Part shown: piece after piece, positions 11,319 through 20,926 of the stretch | Layout: each line of letters opens with the position of its first letter | Numbering within the stretch: the stretch's first letter is position 1 | Assembly: GCA_030278955.1 (NCBI GenBank) | Contig: JAOANR010000010.1 | Span: forward strand, 19,746,444-19,810,443 | Direction of reading: 5' to 3' | DNA: 64,000 bases | DNA from: Hygrophila difformis | Lineage: Eukaryota > Streptophyta > Magnoliopsida > Lamiales > Acanthaceae | Notes under the pieces: model-generated | Database searches by the model: none | The model's input: only the letters and a program-made list of their open reading frames with translations | What the model was told of the DNA's origin: nothing | Translations under genes and position numbers: made by a program

Positions 11319-12410
11319 ATGGCCGAGAACAATCCGTAAGCAATCTCGTTCATCTTTTCTTTCTTTTATTCTTAGTTCTATTTTGCAAAACTTGTTGTCC
11401 GATTGCATTTCTAGACCTAGGGTTCATGATTCTGTATTTTACAGGGAATGGTTGTAGAAAACGCAAACATTAATTATTTTAGATTCCTCATAACTAAGAG
11501 CCGTTTCTTTACACTCATTAATCCAGAGAATCTTTTCTGAAATCTTTAGTTGTAACTGACGCATTATCAATATGAGACTTTGGAACTTCATATTAGGAAT
11601 GAAACTCCCATTTCGAAAATTTTGGTGCCATCATAAAAGTATTCCCCTGTATTCCTTCTCATATTATTTTCTGGAAACAGAAATGCTAGGAATCCACAGC
11701 GCATTGGGACTCAAATATCCCATTTACCCACTGAGTTGTTGGGGGATATTCTATCAAGAATCGGAAAAGACAATGTTAGAGAGCTTTTCAGGATAGCAGA
11801 AGTCTCTCCACTATTTTACCAGGCAAGCAAAACCCATCTTGTTTACAAGAGAGTGGACTTGGAATCGTGTATGAGGTGGAGAGAGGACGTCTATCCGGAC
11901 AACCAGAGAAGATTCATTCGAGAGTGTCAAAATGCAGGGAACTTCATGTTCAACATTGAACCTGCATTAAAGGCATTTGTGGAGGAAAAAGATGAGAAGA
12001 AGGCATATGAAATCCTCAAGCCAGGACTAGATGATGGGCATGAACCTACTATTCTGCTCAGAACAATGCTCCTATTAACAAAACAAGAGGATAAGTGGAT
12101 TGAAGAAGGATTAGAGTTGGTCCAAACAGTAGCTTCTGATGTTTTAGAAGTGGTTTTCATCAAAATCTATCTTTTTCATTGGTTCACCCATATTCCTCAA
12201 CTTCCAAATCCTTTTCTAGGGCAGCCAGAGATGAGCTACTGTAAGGATCACACCTTGCAGGTTCGAGTTTTACTACCACCACACATCAGGATTGACTGCA
12301 TCCCATGTCAATTCTTTGACATGGTGAGGCAGTTTAGACTGTATTGTGGTGAAGTGTTTCCTGATGAGTTCATGTGGACCGACTCCGATGATGAGGAAAT
12401 TAACCCCTGA
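11319..12410 (+). CDS. F-box protein 2 of element A (two exons)
   Basis: The predicted join is exon 1 at 11319-11335 (ATGGCCGAGAACAATCC, then GTAAGC donor) and exon 2 at 11681-12410 (after an AACAG acceptor). The two exons total 747 nt, which keeps frame and gives 248 residues. The F-box core LPTELLGDILSRIG comes early. The helical repeat region follows with CQNAGNFMFNIEPALKAF and LKPGLDDGHEPT, and then C-terminal cysteines (MSYCKDH, CIPCQF) and an acidic tail. It is closest to protein 4. The expected role is SCF substrate adaptor. The splice junction is inferred from the phase shared with genes 3-5 and with element C's gene. Confidence 0.85.
11336..11680 (+). other. Intron of F-box gene 2
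   Basis: It has GTAAGC at the start and TTTCTGGAAACAG at the end, is 345 nt long and T-rich, and falls in phase 2 of the reading frame. I see no other coding signal in it. Confidence 0.75.
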
Positions 12411-13042
12411 GCAGTTAGAGCTAGAAATTCTATAGTATTATATATGTTTGTAATCCCTGGATATTCTGATGTATTTTGGATCATTTGGATTTTATGTATT
12501 ACAATTCTCCTACTTTTCTATTTTGTATGATCAGTTTCTTTACTCAATTCAAAAATGGATTAAAGATGAAACTGGAAATCAGGAAATGGGATGGAAGAAT
12601 TGGTAATCTTTAAATAAATAAGCTAAGGGTAGATTTTTGTTAGGCATTAAGATGAATCTGGTGAAGAAGATTTAACCAGACTTAATATTAAAAGTCTTAA
12701 TCCTTTTCAATGATTACCCCTCGCTTTGTTTTCAACCAATCCAATTTTATCCAATTTATGTTGTTTGAGTTCTTTAACTCAATTTTTAAATCAATAACCA
12801 GACTCACTGATGTGGCAGGTCTAGAATGAGTGAGTACACTCTAAGTACTTGAGTACCCTATTTTTCTTTAACTAGGCCAGCCCATTGTTTTATATAAGAC
12901 CTATAACCTCCTTATCTTTTCAAATCATTTTCATATCTTTTCATATTCTCTCTCGAGAAGAAACCGCCATCTTTGAAGTCTTTCTTCTTCCTCTATTTGC
13001 GAAACTCTTCTTCAGTAACACTCAGCTTCAGGAACAATCCTA
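12411..13042 (+). promoter_or_regulatory. Spacer and promoter of F-box gene 3
   Basis: This non-coding spacer contains a TATA box TATATAAG at 12891-12898, about 145 bases before the ATG at 13043. The leader (TCTCTCGAGAAGAAACCGCCAT) resembles the leader of gene 2, so promoter, exon 1 and intron were probably duplicated together. Confidence 0.6.
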
Positions 13043-13956
13043 ATGGCGAGCAACAACCTGTAAGCTCTCCGTTCATTTTTCATCGCATTTCTTCCTGATG
13101 TTTAAAATTGTTACATTCTGCATTATAATGTTTTTACTCATACTAGGGTTTAAGTTTTTCATCCACTGTCGTTCTTCCCTAATGTTAAAACTTGGAGTAT
13201 AATTTCAACTGATTCTTCTTCTTTAAAATTCGATTAAATAACAGTGAGGAGCAGCCTTCTGAGTCCTCTGCTTTACACCTGACTGATCTTCCATTGGATG
13301 TCCTTGGGGAGATTCTGTCACGAGTAGGGCAGAGCAGCTTTGAAGATCTGCTCAAGTGTAAACAAATCTGTTCAACATTCACAATAGCCTCAGAATATCC
13401 TATTGTCCTTCGGAGATTTAATGTACAGGATCTAGCCTTTAAAAGAATTTCCAATGAATCCTCTGGTAAAATCAATTTTCTAGATGCCTGTAGAGAGGCT
13501 GAGAATCATATTCTGAATTTGCCCAAGGCCTTGGAATTGTTTATACAAGGGAAAGGATCCAAGGCATTTCAGATCCTGGATGAAGGAATAGAAGATAACT
13601 TTAAGATGTCCCAATATTTTAAAGCTTTATGTTGCCTAAGTAAAAGTTCTAGGGAAGAGATAGAAGTTGGACTTCGCTTAATTAGTCCAATCTTAAGGGA
13701 TAGATTAAACAGTTATGAATTTAGATACAATCTTCTCACCCTAGTTTCAGAATGGGAATATGTCCCAAATCCATTCTTAGGGCAGGAAAATAGGGAATTC
13801 TATGTTGTAGAAGTTCGTGATCAGGAAACCTTCCATAAGTCATCATACTATACAGCCGATCAGGTCTGCTATCTCTGCTGTGACACAAAAAGAGCCATAG
13901 CTGACTTTAGGATGGCAGCAGGGGAGAACTTTGATAATTATAGCATGAATGAATAA
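13043..13956 (+). CDS. F-box protein 3 of element A (two exons)
   Basis: Exon 1 is 13043-13059 (ATGGCGAGCAACAACCT, then GTAAGC). Exon 2 is 13245-13956 after AATAACAG. The total is 729 nt, giving 242 residues. The F-box core is LPLDVLGEILSRVG. The repeat region has CREAENHILNLPKALELF, with less conserved spacing than in genes 2 and 4. The C-terminal cysteines are VCYLCC. A possible poly(A) signal AATAAA lies near 14071. It is the same family as its neighbours but clearly diverged, so the copies are not recent duplicates. SKP1 binding is inferred. Confidence 0.84.
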
Positions 13957-14147
13957 GCTTTTGGACAAAGGAGAAAGAGATTGATGTATGTGACATGTCT
14001 TCTAATTTTCAACTTTGAAACTGTCACTAGATCAGATATTTTGTACAATGTAATGTAGCCTGATTTTGGTAATAAAATCTAATCTTATTGCTACATAAAT
14101 GTTGAGTTTAACTCTGAATTCTGTGTTCTTTCTCCTTTTCTTTTCAG

Positions 14148-14901
14148 AAATGTCGAAAACCCTCAACTCTTGGAAACTCAATTACTTTGTTTACCAATAG
14201 AGTTACTGGGAGACATTCTGTCAAGACTAGGAATGGAAAGCATAAAGGCACTTTTTAGAGCGTCCGAAACTTCTAAGCAATTTCTCTCAGCAAGCAGGTC
14301 ATCGTTAGCTCTAAAGAGAGCTAATTTGGAAACTTGTGCTGTTTGGAGAGGAGATGCTTATCCAAGTAACCAAGTCAGATTCATTAAAAGATGCCAGGAT
14401 GCAGGCAATTATATGTTTAATATTGTGCCTGCATTGATAGCCTTTGTCGAGGATAAAAATGAGGAAAAAGCTTATGAAATTCTTAAGCCTGGTTTAGATG
14501 ATAAACACAAACCAACCACTTTCATAAGATCCTTTCTACTGCTTTCCAAACAAGATCCGCAGCTGGATGAGGAAGGAATTAATTTGATCAAATCTGTGAC
14601 TCAAGATCCTTTTGAACTTCTATTTTTAAAAATGAGTGTTCTCCACTGGCTCCTTTATGGTGAAAAGTTTCCAAACCCATTCCTTGATCAAGAGGAAAGG
14701 AGTTTTTGTAAGAATCACTCTATCCAAGAGCGACAGCAATTACCTTTTATTGAAAGGATGGAGTGTATTCCTTGTGAACTGTTTGATTATGTCAAGCAAT
14801 ACAGAAGAGCAAGTGGCGAACTAGGCATATTATTTGAATGGGAGCAATGGAACAATGCAGAAGAAGATCAGAATGAAGAAGAACTACTAGAATTAGAATA
14901 A
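14148..14901 (+). CDS. F-box protein 4 of element A (terminal exon without its own first exon)
   Basis: The open exon begins after a strong pyrimidine tract and TTTTCAG, in the same phase as exon 2 of genes 2 and 3. No in-frame ATG precedes the F-box, and the 190 bases after gene 3 contain no 17-nt first exon that I can find. Spliced to either upstream exon 1 it would give 771 nt, 256 residues. The F-box core is LPIELLGDILSRLG. Repeat region: CQDAGNYMFNIVPALIAF and LKPGLDDKHKPT. Cysteines: RSFCKNH and CIPCEL. It is closest to protein 2. Most likely it is an alternative terminal exon; a pseudo-exon is the other possibility. Confidence 0.78.
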
Positions 14902-15060
14902 TCTAGAAATCAAGTGGTTGATATTTTCTTTTCTTGTATTTTTATGTTTTTGTCTTGGGACAGAGAATTATGTGGATGATTCAAAACTGTACATCCCTTG
15001 TCCATTAATGAATTGCATTCTCTAGTTTTTAATTCTATTCTTGTTTTTAACTTTACTCAG

Positions 15061-15808
15061 CTATGAAATTGGAACTTCATCAAAGCAACCAAGGACTTCA
15101 CTAGAGAAATCTGGATCGGGGGAAACTCAGATCACAGATCTTCCCTATGAGATTTTTGGAAACATTTTATCAAGATTTGCATTTGACCACCTTGAGACTG
15201 TCTTTAATTGTAAACTGGTCTGCAAAGAGCTCGAAAAAGCTACTCATCATCCTTTAGTCTTGAAAAAGGCTTCTCTTGAAGACTTTACAGCATGGGGATG
15301 GGGAACTTTTGAAGAGACAGAAAGCATATTCCTTGAAACCTGCAAAAATGCAGGAAATTGGATGTACCAGTTACATGAGGCATTGCGTTTGTTCGTCAAA
15401 GACAAGAATGAACAAGCAGCGTTTGAACTCTTAAAACCTGCAATTACTGATAATCACCCCCCATCCATCTATGTAAAAGCTCTTATGCTCTTAAGTAAGG
15501 ATGAAAGGGAAGAGCAAGAGAAGGGAATTTGGCTCTTCGCTCCTCTGTGCAAGAATAGACGAAGACTCAAGGATCTTCGACTTCAAGTCAGAGGGTGGTT
15601 ATCCAGTTATGAGGAATTCATTTCACCTTTTCAAGGACAACCCAAGAAGAGACTTTGTGACCTTAGGAGCTATTATGATAACAATCATGGTCCCTCAAGG
15701 AATACCTATGGAGTCGTGTCAATTTACTGTATGAGGTGCTTAGTCTCTGAGCATTGTAATCTGTTTCTCAGATTTGGAATTGAGGCAGAGACACCTCCTC
15801 ATTTGTAA
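15061..15808 (+). CDS. F-box protein 5 of element A (terminal exon without its own first exon)
   Basis: The exon starts after TTTACTCAG in the phase shared by all family exons. With a 17-nt upstream exon 1 it would encode 254 residues. F-box region: LPYEIFGNILSRF. Repeat region: CKNAGNWMYQLHEALRLF and LKPAITDNHPPSIYVKALMLLS. C-terminal cysteines: RLCDL and IYCMRC. No in-frame start codon lies before the F-box, so expression needs splicing from an upstream exon, as for gene 4. It is the most diverged of the five. The function is presumed to be the same adaptor role. Confidence 0.76.
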
Positions 15809-15962
15809 TTGATAGGTTGAATGTCATAAGAAACACCATGCTTTGTAGTTCCATATTTTGAATCTGATGAATTATATGTTTTGCTTTTGATTAATGATGT
15901 TTTGAATTCGAATTTCCTGCTATTTTCTGATTAAATTAGACTCACTTAGCATTGAAATCTTC

Positions 15963-15996
15963 ACATTTAGAGCAAATCTCTAAATGTGAGTATGGT
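15963..15996 (+). promoter_or_regulatory. Internal hairpin polypurine motif 1 (element A)
   Basis: ACATTTAGAG (15963-15972) pairs with CTCTAAATGT (15978-15987) and runs into GAGTATGG followed by TGATG. It closely resembles the LTR-proximal tract at 21964-21979 and the internal tracts of C (46888-46922) and BD (62901-62935). It may act as an extra plus-strand priming site or be a relic of an LTR junction. Confidence 0.65.
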
Positions 15997-16063
15997 GATG
16001 TCATGAATAGAATGATGAAAATAAAAAGAAAATCTGGTATTATGTTTCTTTTCTATCATTTGC

Positions 16064-16097
16064 ACATTTAGAGTCAAGCTCTAAATGTGAGTATGGT
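16064..16097 (+). promoter_or_regulatory. Internal hairpin polypurine motif 2 (element A)
   Basis: This second copy lies 101 bases after the first: ACATTTAGAG (16064-16073), CTCTAAATGT (16079-16088), GAGTATGG, then TGACAC. The rest of 15809-16141 shows no gene. The motif pair separates the F-box cluster from the ORF set that follows. Confidence 0.65.
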
Positions 16098-16141
16098 GAC
16101 ACTAATTTACCAGTTGTTCTTGTTTCTTAAGGATTCATAAG

Positions 16142-16432
16142 ATGACCTATGAAGAACTTCAAGCTCGAAATATAGAATCGGATAAGAAAGAGAAATCATT
16201 TTTGGCAAAGACGAGAACGGTTAAGATGGTAGAAACTATTCGGAGGAGTGGTGGATGGACAGCAATGCAAATTTCACCTCCAGACTTTTATATCAATCCA
16301 TTTATGCTTCAACATATACCAGATAAGGAAAAGGAATCATTGAGGATTGATTTAGAAGAAGCATTCTGGAATAAGATGAATAGATTTTGGGATGATCAAA
16401 TGATAATTCTGATCAATGATGCATTGGCCTAA
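16142..16432 (+). CDS. ORF2 segment 1 of element A, unknown function
   Basis: The 96 codons from ATG 16142 encode a charged, lysine-rich start with no recognised domain. The frame ends in TAA at 16430-16432, where the 16416-17999 frame continues with the same composition, so a one-base frame change probably split one protein. It sits just after the two hairpin motifs. TTCTTAAG before the ATG could be a splice acceptor, but this is weak. Confidence 0.55.
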   Translation: MTYEELQARNIESDKKEKSFLAKTRTVKMVETIRRSGGWTAMQISPPDFYINPFMLQHIPDKEKESLRIDLEEAFWNKMNRFWDDQMIILINDALA

Positions 16433-17999
16433 TGAAATCAGACTGGAAAGAATTTTGGAAAGGGAAAGGAAGTGCATGGCTGAGTGGAATCAGGAGTGCT
16501 ACAGAATTATCAATCCTAAAGATCAGACAGGGCTGGAGTTGGATTACTTTGATCCCCAACCACTACCAAAATATGTGAAGCGACTCACCAAATATTGCTG
16601 CAAACTTAATGAAATCCGGAATGCTAGAGTCTATGATGCTCAGCAGGCACTCCCTGCATACATGCCTCCAACATTCCTGAACAAGAAGGGACCCGTTGAA
16701 CAGAATTTCTTAACAAATCTGGCCCTAGATAAGATTATTGATGCTCGGATCAATTTAAGGCATGACCTCGAGCCTTATTTCAAGAAAGCTAAACAAGGCC
16801 AGGCGGTATGGAAAGATGTCCTTAGAATTATTCAAGAAGCTAGAAATAGCTGGATCAGGTATATGAATAAATGGTCAAAAGGGGATGATCTAAGGAAAAG
16901 GATTCTTAAACCAGGGTTGATAAGGAAACCTGATGAGGAATTTCCTTTGGAGGAATTTGCTGATTTGATGCCAGAGCAGCAAGCATGGATTAAGGATGCA
17001 GAGAAGAGAGAAGCTGAGAGATCAGGCAAAAACAGGAAGCAGAGATCAGATGCGAAACAGACACCACAAAATATAGTAAGGAACATTTTCAGAGAATCAG
17101 TTGTTAATGAAGGACTGGAACCTGTAGCGAATTTCAGAAAAGTTTCAGCCCCATCAATAACACCAGCAGATGCAGATCTACTCATTACAGATAGACCCAA
17201 TAAGATCATGAAGAGATTACCTCTAACTCTCCAACAGGAAGTTCATGGATATGTACAGGAGAGGAAGAAAGAATTCATCGAGAAGTATGTCAGGTATGAT
17301 GCTATGTGCAGGGAAAATGCATACAAGGAGCACAGACCTTACACTGATCAAACACAAGGAAGAATTCAGCAGGTAATTATTGATGATTGGGATGAATGGA
17401 ATGAGAAATATCTTAATAGAAAGGGAATGAATATCATGCTGAAGGGATTAGGCAAGAATTTCTATATTAAGAAGCACGATTCAGATGAAGACAGCACAGA
17501 TGATGAGCAAAGAATTGAGAGGATGAGAGTAGTTGATGAGGTTACAACTATTTTGGGAGAAAAGAATGAGGAAAATGATGAAATCCATCCGATTCTGCAA
17601 GAGAGTATGGATTGCTATTATGTAAATAAACGAAAGGCAGATCGTGAATGGGAGGAACTCATGAGAACTCAAGACAAGAAAGGTAAAAAGAAAGTATCCT
17701 CCAAAAAGAGGAAGTCACACAATCTCAGTTCGAGCACTTCAGATGAAGTACCAATAGCTAAGAAAAGGACTGGGAAGAAGGTGGAGGCAGGCAGGCCTGA
17801 GAAAGCTAGCCGAATTCTAAAGAAGAGGATAAATGAAGATGAGCTAACAACTAAAGAAATTCTGGATTTGACAAAAGACTTGATGGATGAAGATGTTGAG
17901 ATTCTACAATCAGCTCAAGAAAAGAAAGAAGTTGTTACCTACAAAAGGAGAGGAAGGTTACCTTCTGAGCAGAAGGAAACCAACCCTGAAGAATTTTAG
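16416..17999 (+). CDS. ORF2 segment 2 of element A, basic protein of unknown function
   Basis: This frame has 527 codons and is rich in K, E, R and D, without membrane segments or a signal peptide. A lysine-rich cluster at about residues 420-440 (KKGKKKVSSKKRKSH) looks like a nuclear localisation signal. I recognise no enzyme motif. The frame ends in TAG at 17997-17999 but continues open for 33 more codons to a TAA near 18100, seven bases before the next ORF. This suggests one long ancestral protein with a nonsense codon and a frame change, or two cistrons. Athila elements are known to carry a further ORF after pol; this may be its counterpart. Confidence 0.6.
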   Translation: MMHWPNEIRLERILERERKCMAEWNQECYRIINPKDQTGLELDYFDPQPLPKYVKRLTKYCCKLNEIRNARVYDAQQALPAYMPPTFLNKKGPVEQNFLTNLALDKIIDARINLRHDLEPYFKKAKQGQAVWKDVLRIIQEARNSWIRYMNKWSKGDDLRKRILKPGLIRKPDEEFPLEEFADLMPEQQAWIKDAEKREAERSGKNRKQRSDAKQTPQNIVRNIFRESVVNEGLEPVANFRKVSAPSITPADADLLITDRPNKIMKRLPLTLQQEVHGYVQERKKEFIEKYVRYDAMCRENAYKEHRPYTDQTQGRIQQVIIDDWDEWNEKYLNRKGMNIMLKGLGKNFYIKKHDSDEDSTDDEQRIERMRVVDEVTTILGEKNEENDEIHPILQESMDCYYVNKRKADREWEELMRTQDKKGKKKVSSKKRKSHNLSSSTSDEVPIAKKRTGKKVEAGRPEKASRILKKRINEDELTTKEILDLTKDLMDEDVEILQSAQEKKEVVTYKRRGRLPSEQKETNPEEF

Positions 18000-18106
18000 C
18001 AGCAAGGATCTTCTCTTGAGAATGTAGAACAATTGGGAATCATTCCTGAGAAAGAAAAGCAACAAGAAAAAGAACCTGAAAAGCCAGTTAAAAGTTCAGG
18101 ATAAAG

Positions 18107-20926
18107 ATGAAGGCTAGAAAGCCTAAGTATGTAGTACCTGACACCAGCTCTGAAGAAGAAAAAGTCGAACCAACTCTAGGGATAGTTCCCTACACAGAGA
18201 GGTTGGAGCTCACTCCTTACACTAATTTGGAAGTGGGGGATATAGATCCAGAGGGCTGGAGAGCATGCATTGAAGAACATCAACCTGATGAACAAGGATC
18301 AACTAGACCAAGCACTGATCTCCAACTAGTTCAGATTACTGAAAAAGATGATAGAGAAGGGCAAGATGAAGATCAACAAGCTCAGGTCAACAGGGATCTT
18401 ATTCAAAGTCAGATTGATTTACAAGGGTTTTCAGGAGAAGATACTGAACAAGATATACCACCAGGACAAGCTGTAGATGAGCAAGAGTTTGTGAATCAAA
18501 TTGAGGAATCAGTGGCAGATATATTTCAGGAACAGACACTGGAAGATTTACAGACTTTTGAAGATATGAACTTGCATGGAACTACAGTCGGGAACATGAC
18601 CTACTCTCTGGAAGGACTGATTAAAAGGTTCAGAAAATTGGCTAGAGAAGGAGGGAATGCACGCACCTCAGCAGAACAAGCAAGTGAATATGCAGCTAAA
18701 CTTGAGTCAGAGTTAGAGGAAATCCAACAACAAATAAATCCTGACCAAGTAATGGAACCATCTCCATTAGCAATTCAAGCTTATGAAGAAGAAGTGCAGA
18801 GAAATGAAACTCAAGAAGCTCAGCAGAGAAAGTATTTTATGGAAGACACTGTCAGTCAGTATCTCAGAACACAGACGAATGCTGAAAATCAAATGAATCA
18901 ATGGCTCATTCCACCTCAAGTCAGGGATGAAGTAGTTCAGAGAGCAATTGTAAGGATAAATGATCCTGAATGGGCCGCGGAACAGAAGAAGAGAGTAGAA
19001 GAATATTTTGGAGTCCAAGGATTTCTAGATTCAGAATCCACTGCTATTCCTCTTCTACTAAACGAACCTGTACAGGAAGATCCCACAGAGATTTTAAATC
19101 AGCATAGCCTTGAAGTTACTGAGAAGGTAGATACCAGCACGTCATTGATTTATGATACAGGTATAGGCAATTCACAACATGATGACACTGATAGAGTTCA
19201 AGAAGAACATCCAGAGCCTGACCATGAGCAAAACTCAGAACAAGTTCAGGAAGAAAATGTGGAACCTGCTCAAGAAGGAGGCCAAACAGAAGAACAAGAA
19301 AATGAGAATGCTGGGGATGAGCAAGAAGGAGCACAAGAATCCGAGGGAAATGAATCAGATACATCTGAAGGATCATCCTCCGGAAAAGATGTCCCAGAAT
19401 TGCTACCTGCGAGTTATTGGGGAAAGAATAGTCCAAAGGTGAGGTTATCAATCCCTGATAGCATTGAAAAGAGGACTGAATTTACAGAAGAAGAAATCAA
19501 GGTTAAGTTTAATGGAAGAAAGGAAGCATTGGAGAATTACTTGGGGATGTCCAAAATGATTGTTCCGGACAAAGGATTTCATCCCAAGTGGCTGGATCAT
19601 AAGTGTATCAGCTACTGGAGGAGGATCAATGAATGGGACATTTTCATGAGACACAATAACAAATGTGGCTATGTGGAACTGACCAGGGAGTTCTATGCTA
19701 ACTTTGATGTTGAGGCAGAAACAACATGGATTAGAGGGAAGACAGTGCAAGTCACTGTAGAAACTCTAAATGATCTTATACAGGCACCTTTGTTAGAACA
19801 GCCAGAAGTCAAATCCGAGGTCCTACTGAGGAAGAAAACTCAAGGAAATAAACTTGTTAATGCTAGAAAAATGGCACTGGGATCCTGTTCAACACACAGA
19901 GGAACTGAGCAGAATAAGATTCCATTGAAGAATTTGAAGCCTGAGTACTTGCCTACACTTGATTTCTACTATTCAAAGCTCAGACCTACCACAAATTTTC
20001 AAGGACCCTCAGCCGGAACTTTCGAGGGATTTGCATTGTTATGGTCAGGAAGGAAATGCAGTGCTGCACACCATGTTCTCAATGTTATTAAGTCAAGAGT
20101 TGGAGAAGATGCAGCATTGGCTTATCCGAATTTAATCAGAAGACTTTGTGAGAAACAAGGAGTCTCAATCACACCATTTTTACCAGAGATCATAAAGATA
20201 GATCCTCCTATTCCATTACAAGAAGACACTTTAAGGGGAGAGTTGATTTACCAAATGCCAGATTTAGAGGAACAAACTTCCGAAGGATCAGGATCAAAGG
20301 TGCCATCTCCTAAGACAAAAAGGGTCTATCTTCCTTCAAAATCAAGATCATATCAGTCAAAAACCACAACAAAAAGGACAAAGACTGTAACTCCATCTCC
20401 TGCATTGAATCCTATTCCAGAAGATGAAGAATTTGAGAACACTTCTGCACCATCTCAACCTGTGAGACAACCAATGAGGAACACAGTATCTGTGGATGAA
20501 TCTCAGAATATGAGTACTTCAATCCAAAGTTTTGCACAGTCCATGGAGATGCTAGTGAAAACTATGTCAGAAGACAAGCATGTTCAGAGAGAAATGGAGC
20601 AGAAGAGGATTGAACTTGAGCATGTCAGGATTCAAACTGAGGAGAAACTCAGGAAGGAAGAGATGGAAAGGCAAGAGAAGATAAGGAAGGAAGAATGGGA
20701 TAGACAGGAAAGGATGAGAAGGGAAGAGATGGAAAGATTTGAAAGGCTGAGAAGAGAAGAACTCGAAGAGAGAAGACAGGAACGAGAAAGGGATATGGAA
20801 CTGAGGAGGCAGGAGCAGTATAACAGTACGAGATTGGTAGACATTCTTGCCAACCTAGTCTCGGATCTAAAGAAATCTCCATCCATACCACCTAAGGACC
20901 CAGACAATGATGCAGGACCATCCTGA
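18107..20926 (+). CDS. ORF2 segment 3 of element A: 939-residue protein with plant-transposon-like domain
   Basis: The frame is 939 codons. An acidic, Q/E-rich N-terminal half (1-430) is followed at about 440-690 by a region resembling the 'putative plant transposon protein' domain often found in large plant Ty3/gypsy elements (REFYANFDVE, WIRGKTVQVT, LNDLIQAP, later LIRRLCEKQGVSI). A serine- and lysine-rich linker follows, and then a strongly charged coiled coil at about 825-905 with repeated RREEMER and RKEEWDRQ units. There is no membrane segment, so an envelope role is unlikely. The function is unknown; coiled-coil self-association is inferred. The uninterrupted length suggests selection or recent insertion. 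Confidence 0.72.
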   Translation: MKARKPKYVVPDTSSEEEKVEPTLGIVPYTERLELTPYTNLEVGDIDPEGWRACIEEHQPDEQGSTRPSTDLQLVQITEKDDREGQDEDQQAQVNRDLIQSQIDLQGFSGEDTEQDIPPGQAVDEQEFVNQIEESVADIFQEQTLEDLQTFEDMNLHGTTVGNMTYSLEGLIKRFRKLAREGGNARTSAEQASEYAAKLESELEEIQQQINPDQVMEPSPLAIQAYEEEVQRNETQEAQQRKYFMEDTVSQYLRTQTNAENQMNQWLIPPQVRDEVVQRAIVRINDPEWAAEQKKRVEEYFGVQGFLDSESTAIPLLLNEPVQEDPTEILNQHSLEVTEKVDTSTSLIYDTGIGNSQHDDTDRVQEEHPEPDHEQNSEQVQEENVEPAQEGGQTEEQENENAGDEQEGAQESEGNESDTSEGSSSGKDVPELLPASYWGKNSPKVRLSIPDSIEKRTEFTEEEIKVKFNGRKEALENYLGMSKMIVPDKGFHPKWLDHKCISYWRRINEWDIFMRHNNKCGYVELTREFYANFDVEAETTWIRGKTVQVTVETLNDLIQAPLLEQPEVKSEVLLRKKTQGNKLVNARKMALGSCSTHRGTEQNKIPLKNLKPEYLPTLDFYYSKLRPTTNFQGPSAGTFEGFALLWSGRKCSAAHHVLNVIKSRVGEDAALAYPNLIRRLCEKQGVSITPFLPEIIKIDPPIPLQEDTLRGELIYQMPDLEEQTSEGSGSKVPSPKTKRVYLPSKSRSYQSKTTTKRTKTVTPSPALNPIPEDEEFENTSAPSQPVRQPMRNTVSVDESQNMSTSIQSFAQSMEMLVKTMSEDKHVQREMEQKRIELEHVRIQTEEKLRKEEMERQEKIRKEEWDRQERMRREEMERFERLRREELEERRQERERDMELRRQEQYNSTRLVDILANLVSDLKKSPSIPPKDPDNDAGPS

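Noticed and set aside
16142..20926. Envelope gene after pol, which would make A an endogenous-retrovirus-like element
   Set aside because: No signal peptide, transmembrane segment or fusion-like region is visible in the ORF set.
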